The notes under the pieces are model-generated. The model had not been told where the DNA came from. It did not search any database and saw only the letters and a list, made by a program, of their open reading frames with translations. Source: Pedobacter yulinensis (GTDB lineage Bacteria; Bacteroidota; Bacteroidia; Sphingobacteriales; Sphingobacteriaceae). Taken from it: a stretch of DNA of 64,000 bases. Made by a program: the position numbers and the translations under genes. The stretch is from assembly GCF_003029735.1 (NCBI RefSeq), contig NZ_KZ686268.1, positions 372,001-436,000 on the forward strand. The letters are read 5' to 3'. The stretch's first letter is position 1. The number at the start of each line of letters is the position of its first letter. This document shows positions 1 to 6,961 of the stretch, in pieces.

Positions 1-1194
1 GTAGAATATTCCGGGACGGCTGCCGTCTGCTGACCCCGGATTGTACTCGGCACTGGCCGAGGCGGCGCGAAAGGCTTCCGTCTGGCGGATTTCAAATGGG
101 GTTTTTGGTTTGTGGGCAAACATCTTTGGCAGATTGGGTTCCATACGCTTGCGAATGGACCCGAACGCGGCGAGCACTTCGGCGGGCGTTTTGTAGGGCA
201 TGAACTTCTGACTGGTATTCATGTACGTGAAGAAATCCTGAATGGTCCCTTTAAATCCGACTTTGAGCCTAATGCTATCCATCTGTTTCCGGATCCGGCT
301 AACCTCTGTCAAGCCGGTCTGGTAAATCTCTTCGGGTGTGCGGGTGGTGGTGGTCTGCTGCCGGACCAGGTAAGTGTACATTTCTTTCCCGCCTGGCACG
401 GCTGAAAGTCCGGAAGAACTCCGCGCCCGTGGAAGGTATTCCTGTTCAAGAAAATCAGCCAGACGCCTGTATGCAGGCAAAATCACGTTTGATATTGATG
501 CGGCATAGGCAGTCTTGATCCTTGATTTTTCGGCTGGCGGGAAGGAATCAGGCAGTTTGTTTACCGGCCCGTAAAACAGGCTTTCGGCCGGCCTGCTGAC
601 CTGCATGCTTTTCAGCTGTGGAATCATTTTGAGCACGAGTGTACGCGGCAGTACGAGGCCGCTGGTCATGCCTTTTCTAAAATTCCCAATAGCTGTATCC
701 GCCCACACGGCGAAGGCATCAGCCCGCTTCAGCCAATTATCGTAGTCTTTCACCGTTTTGAACGGCTGCGCCCCGGTACCCGCACCCAATTGTGCAAAAG
801 TAAGCGGGAGCGCCGACATTTGGTTAAAGGGCATGTATTCAAACCGGTATTGAAAGCCCTGAAGCGCCGTCTCGATCTGGTTTTTCATCATCGCATAAGA
901 AAGCTGCCGCGAAGCTGAAAGTGATGAGGGCGCATAGTTATTGAGGCTGTCGAGAAACCGATGATTAAAAGCCCTGGCATTTTTTATGAACGCCTGGCTT
1001 CCATCATTCGGCAGCCGGTCGTTGTACCGGTTGTCGCCGATATAGGTGGCAGACAAAGGATAAAGTTTAAGCGACTCCTCCCAGTACAGCGCAGCAAGTT
1101 TATCAAATCTTTCACCATTGTCCGGATCGGGCTGATCGTTGCGGCAGGACGCTGCCGCAAATGCAAACAGTAAAAGTACAGCGAGCTTGTTCAT
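1..1194 (-). CDS. DUF885 family lipoprotein (3' part cut off by window edge)
   Basis: Reading the minus strand from the ATG at 1194-1192 gives an open frame of 398 codons that runs off the window at base 1, so the C-terminus is missing. The N-terminus is a lipoprotein signal (LLLFAFAAASC, lipid-anchored Cys about residue 17). The rest is mostly helical and ends at the edge in YNPGSADGSRPGIFY, a motif I associate with DUF885, a large secreted protein family with a gluzincin-like fold whose substrate is unknown. The family usually has about 550-600 residues, so roughly a third is lost. It lies 43 bp downstream of the cupin gene on the same strand and may be co-transcribed. I am fairly sure of the family and make no claim on function. 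Confidence 0.8.
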   Translation of the reverse strand, partial: MNKLAVLLLFAFAAASCRNDQPDPDNGERFDKLAALYWEESLKLYPLSATYIGDNRYNDRLPNDGSQAFIKNARAFNHRFLDSLNNYAPSSLSASRQLSYAMMKNQIETALQGFQYRFEYMPFNQMSALPLTFAQLGAGTGAQPFKTVKDYDNWLKRADAFAVWADTAIGNFRKGMTSGLVLPRTLVLKMIPQLKSMQVSRPAESLFYGPVNKLPDSFPPAEKSRIKTAYAASISNVILPAYRRLADFLEQEYLPRARSSSGLSAVPGGKEMYTYLVRQQTTTTRTPEEIYQTGLTEVSRIRKQMDSIRLKVGFKGTIQDFFTYMNTSQKFMPYKTPAEVLAAFGSIRKRMEPNLPKMFAHKPKTPFEIRQTEAFRAASASAEYNPGSADGSRPGIFY

Positions 1195-1237
1195 AAAGCT
1201 AATTTACAATAATTTCAGCAGCCTGACGCTGTAAGGG

Positions 1238-1777
1238 TCAAGCCTGCGTGTACCAGCAATCATGCAGGTGCCCCTTGCTTCCGTACACCGGGTCATTGTC
1301 AGGAAGCGGTACGGCTGCAATCTGCTCATCCGCCTCAGGTCGTTCTTCTTCCTTTCCGTATTTCATGTCAAAGTCCCGGCCGTTCGGGTAGGCTCCTACA
1401 CAAAGAAAGTCATCACTGCTTTTCAAACATTTGTGCGCCACGCCGGCCGGGATAACAACCGCATCGCCCCGGTTTAGCTCGATGCATACACCATGGTCGC
1501 CACCAAACTGAACCTCGGCGCGACCGCAAAACACACCCATTGTTTCGTGCGTGGTTGCGTGATAGTGGTGGTAATCATAGATGCCGTTTTCCCAACTGTT
1601 GCTGTACCCGTTTCCGGCGAAAGTCTTTTTAATGGCCTCTGTTGTATCGTCAGGCTTCAGCATGAAGGCACCTTTATAAATAAGAAGCGGGAGCCTGCCA
1701 TTGTTGGGAAAGCTCCCGTTTTCTTCGACAACATGCGACACAAGGTAAGCCTCGTGAACCAATTTTTCTTTTTCCAT
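1238..1777 (-). CDS. Cupin-domain protein (YjlB-like)
   Basis: This 179-residue cytosolic protein has no signal peptide. It carries a single cupin barrel: a histidine-rich first motif (YHHYHATTHETMGVFCG, about residues 70-86) and a second one around GDAVVIPAGVAHKC (about 104-117), which together form a typical metal site of His, His, Glu and His. Its length and the HYHATTHE form match the YjlB-type cupins, whose reaction is not established. The ATG at 1777 is the only reasonable start. A GGAGG/CCTCC mini-hairpin (1783-1796) lies just upstream of the start codon. Neighbours (DUF885 lipoprotein, pyruvate dehydrogenase) do not suggest a role. A dioxygenase or sugar-binding function is possible but unproven. 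Confidence 0.8.
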   Translation of the reverse strand: MEKEKLVHEAYLVSHVVEENGSFPNNGRLPLLIYKGAFMLKPDDTTEAIKKTFAGNGYSNSWENGIYDYHHYHATTHETMGVFCGRAEVQFGGDHGVCIELNRGDAVVIPAGVAHKCLKSSDDFLCVGAYPNGRDFDMKYGKEEERPEADEQIAAVPLPDNDPVYGSKGHLHDCWYTQA

Positions 1778-1940
1778 TGCTAGGAGGGTTTCCTCCTAAA
1801 CAACCGGCCATCGATTTTGCTTAAAAAGATTGCATTTAGCTCCATGGTCTGGAACTTTAATGCTTTGTTTTCGCACTTGCCACTTCAGCAGCAAAGCCGG
1901 GAGTGGTGCTAACTTCATCCTTCTATTCATAAAAACAAAA

Positions 1941-1962
1941 AAGCCACCTTTTCAGGTGGCTT
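1941..1962 (-). terminator. Intrinsic terminator of the pyruvate dehydrogenase operon
   Basis: The arms AAGCCACCT and AGGTGGCTT form a perfect 9-bp stem with a 4-base loop. On the minus strand it is followed by a T-rich tract (TTTTGTTTTT), 17 bp past the stop codon of the E2 gene. Confidence 0.85.
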
Positions 1963-1979
1963 TGGTATGATTTTGTCCG

Positions 1980-3641
1980 TTAGGCCAGCAGTCGTACCGG
2001 CTCTTCCAGGAGCGCTTTCAGCGTTTGCAGGAAGGCAGCACCCGTAGCGCCGTCTACCACCCGGTGATCACAGCTCAGGGTTACTTTCATGACGTTACCA
2101 GGAACAACTGCTCCGTTTTTCACAACAGGCACTTGCGAGATGCCACCTACGGCCAGAATGCAGGCATCAGGCGGGTTGATGATGGCGGTGAACTCGTCGA
2201 TGCCAAACATACCCAGGTTCGAGATCGTAAAGGTCGACCCTTCCCAGTCTGCCGGTTGCAGCTTTTTTGCTTTTGCACGCTGTGCAAAGTCTTTAACCTC
2301 GGCAGATATGTGTGTGAGGGATTTTCCGTCTGCAAAGCGTACAACAGGAACGAGCAGTCCGTCTTCAACGGCTACGGCCACACCAATATTCACATGTTCG
2401 TTGTAGCGTATTTTGTCTCCCAGCCAGGATGAGTTTACGGCTGGATGTTGTTTCAATGCAATCGCTGTTGCCTTCAGCACCAGGTCGTTAAACGATACTT
2501 TTGATGGTGCATATTCGTTGATCCGGGCGCGCGCTTCCATGGCCTTGTCCATGTCGATGCTCATGGTCAGGTAGAAGTGCGGCGCGGTAAACAGGCTTTC
2601 AGACAGGCGTTTTGCAATTACCTTACGCATTTGCGTAACCGGTTTTTCGCTGAACTTCACCTCGCCGGTATACTGCGGAATCGATGCTGATTTCTCGGCA
2701 GAGGCCGTCGGAGCTGCCAAAGCTTGCTCCTGAGCAGGTTGCGCAGCAGGTTTGAAGTTTTCAATATCTTTTTTAATGATCCTTCCACCTTCGGCGCTTC
2801 CGGCCACCTGGCTCAGGTCAATTCCTTTATCTTCTGCAATTTTGCGTGCAAGCGGAGACGCTTTGACACGGCCGCCGTCAGTAGATTTTGCTTCGGCTAC
2901 CGGTGCGGCAGGCTCTTTCGTCTCTGCCTGTGCAGGCGCTGCGGCTGCAGCATCTTGCTGTGCTGCGACAGGTTTTGCCGGTGCATCGCCCGCGTTCAGG
3001 ACGCCTGAAATATCGGTCCCTTCAGGGCCAACAATGGCAATAATACCGTTTACTTTAGCAGCCTGGCCTTTCTCAACGCCGATGTGAAGCAGGGTGCCTT
3101 CAGCATAACCCATCACTTCCATGGTTGCCTTGTCTGTTTCAACATCAGCAAGCACATCATCATCTTTCACTTTGTCGCCTACCTTTTTATGCCATTCAGC
3201 GATCACGCCTTCAGTCATGGTATCGCTCAGCAGCGGCATCCGCACAACGGTTACTCCCTGTTTGGCCAGTTCTTCTTCACTTAATCCGCTGCCAGAACCG
3301 GTTGCCGGCTCTTCTTCCTTATCTTCGGTTTTTTGTTCAGCCTGTTCAGCTTCCGGAGCGTTGTCGCCACCGGCAGCCTCGAGCGCCGATTTATAATCTT
3401 CACCCTCTTTACCGATCACAGCGATGACGGCATCGATCGGAACACCTTTTCCTTCTTCCACTCCAATATAGAGCAGTGTACCTTCTTCGTAAGACTCGAG
3501 GTCCATCGTGGCTTTATCAGTTTCCACTTCGGCCAGCACGTCACCACTCTTGATTTTATCGCCAACTTTTGCATGCCATTTCGCCAATACCCCTTCAGTC
3601 ATGGTATCGCTCATTTTCGGCATTCTAACTACTTCAGCCAT
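1980..3641 (-). CDS. pdhC: Pyruvate dehydrogenase E2 component, dihydrolipoamide acetyltransferase
   Basis: E2 core enzyme of the pyruvate dehydrogenase complex: it transfers acetyl from lipoate to CoA in the cytoplasm. The 553 residues show two N-terminal lipoyl domains, each with the modified lysine in ETDKATM (K43 and K171), joined by Ala/Pro/Glu-rich flexible linkers. A peripheral-subunit-binding domain follows at about 260-297 (ASPLARKIAEDKGIDL), then the catalytic domain from about 325 to the end, with the active-site motif DHRVVDG (H526, D530). The gene lies 30 bp downstream of the E1-alpha gene and ends at a clear terminator, so the two form an operon. No E1-beta or E3 gene is in the window. 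A branched-chain or 2-oxoglutarate E2 is less likely given the pairing with a pyruvate-type E1-alpha. Confidence 0.95.
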   Translation of the reverse strand: MAEVVRMPKMSDTMTEGVLAKWHAKVGDKIKSGDVLAEVETDKATMDLESYEEGTLLYIGVEEGKGVPIDAVIAVIGKEGEDYKSALEAAGGDNAPEAEQAEQKTEDKEEEPATGSGSGLSEEELAKQGVTVVRMPLLSDTMTEGVIAEWHKKVGDKVKDDDVLADVETDKATMEVMGYAEGTLLHIGVEKGQAAKVNGIIAIVGPEGTDISGVLNAGDAPAKPVAAQQDAAAAAPAQAETKEPAAPVAEAKSTDGGRVKASPLARKIAEDKGIDLSQVAGSAEGGRIIKKDIENFKPAAQPAQEQALAAPTASAEKSASIPQYTGEVKFSEKPVTQMRKVIAKRLSESLFTAPHFYLTMSIDMDKAMEARARINEYAPSKVSFNDLVLKATAIALKQHPAVNSSWLGDKIRYNEHVNIGVAVAVEDGLLVPVVRFADGKSLTHISAEVKDFAQRAKAKKLQPADWEGSTFTISNLGMFGIDEFTAIINPPDACILAVGGISQVPVVKNGAVVPGNVMKVTLSCDHRVVDGATGAAFLQTLKALLEEPVRLLA

Positions 3642-3671
3642 TCTAATATCTTCTTGAATCGGTTCTTAAAA

Positions 3672-4667
3672 TTAATCCTGTATATATGGGTAATCCTGCT
3701 GGGCATAGACATCCAGGTACAGCTCTTCTGGTTCAGGCCATGGCGACTCCTCGGCAAATTTAACCGAGTCTTCAACGATTTTCTTCACCTTCGCTTCGAT
3801 TTCCTCGATCCAGGCCTGGTCTGCATATTTTTCTTGCAGGATGGTTTCACGAACCTGCTCAATCGGATCTTTTGCTTTGTAATCTTCAAGCTCCTCCTTG
3901 GTGCGGTATTTTGCCGGGTCAGACATGGAGTGCCCCCGGTAGCGGTACGTACGCATTTCAAGGAAGGTCGGACCTTCACCTGCACGTGCGCGCTGCGCAG
4001 CTTCATCCATGGCATTGTGTACGGCAACAGGATCCATTCCGTTAACCGGTGCACATGGCATGTCGAAACCAAGGCCAATTTTATAAATGTCGGTCATGTT
4101 CGTGGTGCGTTCAACTGAAGTACCCATTGCATAACCGTTATTCTCGCAAACAAAAATCACCGGTAGTTTCCAAAGCATGGCCATGTTGAAAGCCTCGTTT
4201 AAAGCACCCTGGCGCACAGCACCGTCGCCCATGTAACATACATTCACAGCTTGGGTGCCCTTGTACTTTTCAGCAAAAGCAATACCGGCACCAAGCGGAA
4301 TCTGACCGCCTACAATCCCGTGCCCGCCATAAAAGTTATGCTCCTTGCTGAACATGTGCATGGAACCACCCTTACCTTTTGAGCACCCGGTTGCTTTGCC
4401 ATACATTTCAGCCATGATCGCGTTTGCGCTCACACCTTTTGCAAGGGCATGGGCATGATCGCGATAAGCAGTAATCATCGAATCTTCAGGTCTGAGTGCC
4501 GAAATTGCTCCGGCCACAACGGCCTCCTGACCGATGTATAGGTGGCAAAAACCACGGATTTTCTGCTGTCCGTACAATTGTCCTGTCTTCTCTTCAAACT
4601 TACGCATCAGGAGCATCGACTCGAACCATTGTAGATAGGTATCTTTAGTTATTTCTACTGCACTCAT
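3672..4667 (-). CDS. pdhA: Pyruvate dehydrogenase E1 component, alpha subunit
   Basis: Thiamine-diphosphate-dependent decarboxylase subunit that, with E1-beta, converts pyruvate to an acetyl group on the E2 lipoate. The 331 residues are normal for an alpha subunit. The TPP/Mg motif runs from GDGA (147-150) to CENN (174-177). Further family marks are IGQEA (45-49), the GKGGSMHMF segment (98-106) and the phosphorylation-loop-like YRGHSMSDPAKYR. It is first in the operon with the E2 gene. A -7 box TAGATTTG lies 30 bp upstream of the ATG. The beta subunit must be encoded elsewhere, a split arrangement that I recall from other Bacteroidetes. Confidence 0.95.
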   Translation of the reverse strand: MSAVEITKDTYLQWFESMLLMRKFEEKTGQLYGQQKIRGFCHLYIGQEAVVAGAISALRPEDSMITAYRDHAHALAKGVSANAIMAEMYGKATGCSKGKGGSMHMFSKEHNFYGGHGIVGGQIPLGAGIAFAEKYKGTQAVNVCYMGDGAVRQGALNEAFNMAMLWKLPVIFVCENNGYAMGTSVERTTNMTDIYKIGLGFDMPCAPVNGMDPVAVHNAMDEAAQRARAGEGPTFLEMRTYRYRGHSMSDPAKYRTKEELEDYKAKDPIEQVRETILQEKYADQAWIEEIEAKVKKIVEDSVKFAEESPWPEPEELYLDVYAQQDYPYIQD

Positions 4668-4697
4668 TTACTTGGATTTGTTTTTTTTTTGCGACAG

Positions 4698-4705
4698 CAA
4701 ATCTA
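4698..4705 (-). promoter_or_regulatory. -7 box of the pdhA-pdhC promoter
   Basis: The minus strand reads TAGATTTG, an exact match to the Bacteroidetes -7 consensus TAnnTTTG, 30 bp before the pdhA ATG. No TTTG -33 box is at the expected distance. Confidence 0.55.
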
Positions 4706-4798
4706 AACCTTTTCTTCTAATTTGAGGAATGATTTAGTGTAAAATGAACACGAAGAAGCGCCAAAATGTGGATAACTTTGGTTTTTTAACATTTGAAA

Positions 4799-4830
4799 TT
4801 TGGATGAGATTTGGAATATAGGTAGCTTTG
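4799..4830 (+). promoter_or_regulatory. Bacteroidetes-type promoter of the C40 peptidase gene
   Basis: TTTG at 4799-4802, a 20-bp spacer, then TAGCTTTG at 4823-4830. Both match the TTTG / TAnnTTTG consensus for the primary sigma factor of this phylum. The predicted leader is about 60 nt. Confidence 0.7.
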
Positions 4831-4900
4831 TACACCAAACAATAAGCCCAGGTGGTGTACGTTTAAGTGTAAGTGTTTTACCCAAACTTAACAGTATAAC

Positions 4901-5455
4901 ATGATTAAAAAGTTTTTGTTCTGTTCAATGATTGCATTATTGACCGCTACAACAGCATTTTCGCAGTCAAAATCGAAAGAAACAACTCAACTGGAAGATC
5001 CCGATAACTTAGCAAGCCAATATTTTTCCCAGGTAATGGGTGTCGCGGCCGATGCAACTTCCAATGTTAAGCTATACAAATTTATCTATGAATGGATCGG
5101 TACACCATACCGGTTCGGTGGCAATACAAAAAAGGGCATCGATTGTTCTGCTTTTACCAAGGCCATTTATGATAAAGTTTTCAACACAACTATACTCAGA
5201 AATTCCCGCGATATCTTCAGCATGGTTGATCCGCTTTCTAAAGAAGAATTGAAACAGGGTGACCTGGTTTTTTTCAAATTTAAGAGCCGAAGCATCTCAC
5301 ATGTAGGCATTTACCTTGGCGACAACCGGTTTGCCCATGCTTCTTCATCAAGGGGTGTGGTGATCAGTAACCTGAACGAACCATATTACTCGCGTGGTTT
5401 TTACAAAGGCGGCCGCATTATGGAGTCGTTCCGGAAAGAGTTTGAGATCGAGTAG
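4901..5455 (+). CDS. Secreted C40 (NlpC/P60) cysteine peptidase
   Basis: A cell-wall hydrolase of the NlpC/P60 family, which cleaves peptide stems of peptidoglycan. The 184 residues start with a Sec signal peptide (cleavage after about TTAFSQ, residues 17-22). The catalytic domain starts at YEWIGTPYRFGG. It has the nucleophile C82 in GIDCSAF, the catalytic His H134 in SHVGIYLG, and a third polar residue probably at H146 (FAHASS). There is no SH3 or LysM targeting domain, so it is a single-domain periplasmic enzyme. It has its own consensus promoter and a terminator right after it. Known relatives act as endopeptidases such as MepS (Spr); the exact bond cut here is inferred. Confidence 0.88.
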   Translation: MIKKFLFCSMIALLTATTAFSQSKSKETTQLEDPDNLASQYFSQVMGVAADATSNVKLYKFIYEWIGTPYRFGGNTKKGIDCSAFTKAIYDKVFNTTILRNSRDIFSMVDPLSKEELKQGDLVFFKFKSRSISHVGIYLGDNRFAHASSSRGVVISNLNEPYYSRGFYKGGRIMESFRKEFEIE

Positions 5456-5477
5456 TTCCTGCTTAAAAGAAATAACA

Positions 5478-5510
5478 GTCCTCCGGCATACCGCCAGGAG
5501 GATTTTTTTT
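5478..5510 (+). terminator. Intrinsic terminator after the C40 peptidase
   Basis: TCCTCC and GGAGGA arms with an inner GGC/GCC pairing, followed by eight T's (5503-5510). The T-run ends only 5 bases before the ATG of the next gene. Confidence 0.8.
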
Positions 5511-5515
5511 GCCCT

Positions 5516-6640
5516 ATGAAAATAAAAAGTCTTGTCTTTTGCCTGGCCGGTTGTTTGTCGTTGTTCTTAGCCTGCGGCGGAAACCAGGCGCAGGTACCCA
5601 CTGCACAAAACGACCCTGCCAGTCACGACAGCACGTTGCGGAAACTGAAAGATACCATTCGCATCACGGCCGTAGGCGACATCATGCTTGGTTCTGCTTA
5701 TCCGTCCAAGACCGGGCTGCCACCCGATGATGCCCGCAGCAGTTTCGCTGCCGCAGACAGTTTCCTGACCGGAGATGTTGTATTTGGAAACCTCGAGGGC
5801 TGCCTGCTCGATAATGGTAAATCATCTAAATGCAAAGACCCCCTCAGCAACAGTTGTTTCGCCTTCCGTATGCCCGAACGCTATGCGGGAATCATTCAAA
5901 AGGCGGGCTTCAACGTGCTCAGCATTGCCAATAACCATGTTGGCGACTTCGACACAGGCGGCAGAAAACGTACTGCGGCCGTTCTGGACTCGCTGCAGAT
6001 CAATTATGCCGGTCAGCTTGACAAACCCTATGCTTTATTTGAAAAAGACAGCGTGCGTTATGCCTTCTGCGCATTTGCACCGAATGAAAACTGCGTTTCG
6101 ATTAATAACCTGCAGCAGGCCAGGGCGCTGGTCTCCAGCCTCAAAGCACGTGCAGACATTGTCATCGTGTCGTTCCATGGCGGAGCCGAAGGCGCAAAAT
6201 TTGAAAGGGTACCGAAACGCAATGAGATCTTTTACCGGGAAAACCGGGGCAACGTTTATGCCTTCGCACATGCGGTTATTGATGCTGGTGCCGATGTTGT
6301 GCTTGGTCATGGCCCGCATGTTACCCGGGCAGTCGAATTGTATAAAAAACGCTTCATAGCCTATAGCCTTGGAAATTTTTGTACGTACGGCATGTTCAGT
6401 CTCAAAGGACCAAACGGGGTAGCGCCCCTGTTGCAGCTAGCCCTGAATTCGAAAGGCGAATTCCTTTCCGCAAAAGTCATTTCGGTTAAGCAGGATAAAG
6501 TAAACCGCCTGCAACTTGATCCTGCCGGTACAGCTTTCCGTAAATTGAGCACGCTGAGTAAACTTGATTTCCCGGGAAATGCGCTGAATTTTTCTGTTGC
6601 CGGCAACATCACGGCGGTTCAGCAACCCGAAGGGCGATAA
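5516..6640 (+). CDS. CapA-like lipoprotein (metallophosphatase fold)
   Basis: The 374 residues begin with a lipoprotein signal (lipobox LFLAC, C20). The CapA/PgsA domain of the calcineurin-like metallophosphatase superfamily follows: AVGDIMLGS, FGNLEGCL, IANNHVGDFDTGG, VSFHGGAEG, VLGHGPHV and IAYSLGNF are the metal-site blocks in the expected order. In Bacillus the family is tied to poly-gamma-glutamate export or anchoring, but stand-alone homologues are common and their substrate is unknown. The chosen ATG lies only 5 bases beyond the T-run of the preceding terminator, so transcription probably depends on readthrough or on an unseen promoter. It ends at a strong hairpin shared with the convergent small gene. 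Confidence 0.85.
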   Translation: MKIKSLVFCLAGCLSLFLACGGNQAQVPTAQNDPASHDSTLRKLKDTIRITAVGDIMLGSAYPSKTGLPPDDARSSFAAADSFLTGDVVFGNLEGCLLDNGKSSKCKDPLSNSCFAFRMPERYAGIIQKAGFNVLSIANNHVGDFDTGGRKRTAAVLDSLQINYAGQLDKPYALFEKDSVRYAFCAFAPNENCVSINNLQQARALVSSLKARADIVIVSFHGGAEGAKFERVPKRNEIFYRENRGNVYAFAHAVIDAGADVVLGHGPHVTRAVELYKKRFIAYSLGNFCTYGMFSLKGPNGVAPLLQLALNSKGEFLSAKVISVKQDKVNRLQLDPAGTAFRKLSTLSKLDFPGNALNFSVAGNITAVQQPEGR

Positions 6641-6645
6641 AACAA

Positions 6646-6668
6646 GCGGGGAACATCCTGTTCCCCGC
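6646..6668. terminator. Hairpin between convergent genes
   Basis: GCGGGGAAC / GTTCCCCGC, a perfect 9-bp stem with a 5-base loop, between the CapA-like gene (plus) and the small membrane gene (minus). The T-tract is better on the minus side (TTGTTTTATC), so it may work both ways. Confidence 0.7.
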
Positions 6669-6674
6669 GTTATA

Positions 6675-6860
6675 CTAAGATTCGTCCCTTGTATTTCTAA
6701 CCAGGCCAATGCCTGACACGAAAAAGATAAGACCGATTACTCCATACACGATCAGTGCACGGGTTTGTCCGGATTGATTCACAAAGCCGTAACCGGCATA
6801 GATCAGACCAATAATACCCAGAATGGTGAGTATGGTTCCGAAAGTACGTTTTACATTCAT
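6675..6860 (-). CDS. Small two-helix membrane protein, unknown function
   Basis: A 61-residue protein from the ATG at 6860. Two hydrophobic segments (about residues 7-25 and 33-52), joined by a short polar loop (NQSGQTR), give a hairpin in the inner membrane; the tail is charged (RNTRDES). An upstream in-frame start would add only 13 non-hydrophobic residues and is less likely. I do not recognise a named family. It stands alone between two GC-rich hairpins with related sequence (6646-6668 and 6931-6957) and shows no functional link to its neighbours. Confidence 0.65.
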   Translation of the reverse strand: MNVKRTFGTILTILGIIGLIYAGYGFVNQSGQTRALIVYGVIGLIFFVSGIGLVRNTRDES

Positions 6861-6930
6861 GATAAGCAGATTAAGATTGGTATAATTCTGCTCATGCAAT
6901 ATCTATGCCTGCAAATCAAGGGCCCTGAAA

Positions 6931-6957
6931 AGCAGGGAACCGCGCAGGTTCCCCGCT
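6931..6957 (-). terminator. Terminator of the M13 peptidase gene
   Basis: On the minus strand an AAGC-GGGAACC arm pairs with GGTTCCC-GCTT around a short loop and runs into TTTTC, beginning within 5 bases of the stop codon of the peptidase gene. On the plus strand it is also followed by TTCTTTT. Confidence 0.7.
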
Positions 6958-6961
6958 TCTT

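Noticed and set aside
3333-4118. 261-codon plus-strand frame across the pdhC/pdhA junction
   Set aside because: It covers both conserved genes in antisense and shows no domain; the minus-strand genes explain the region.
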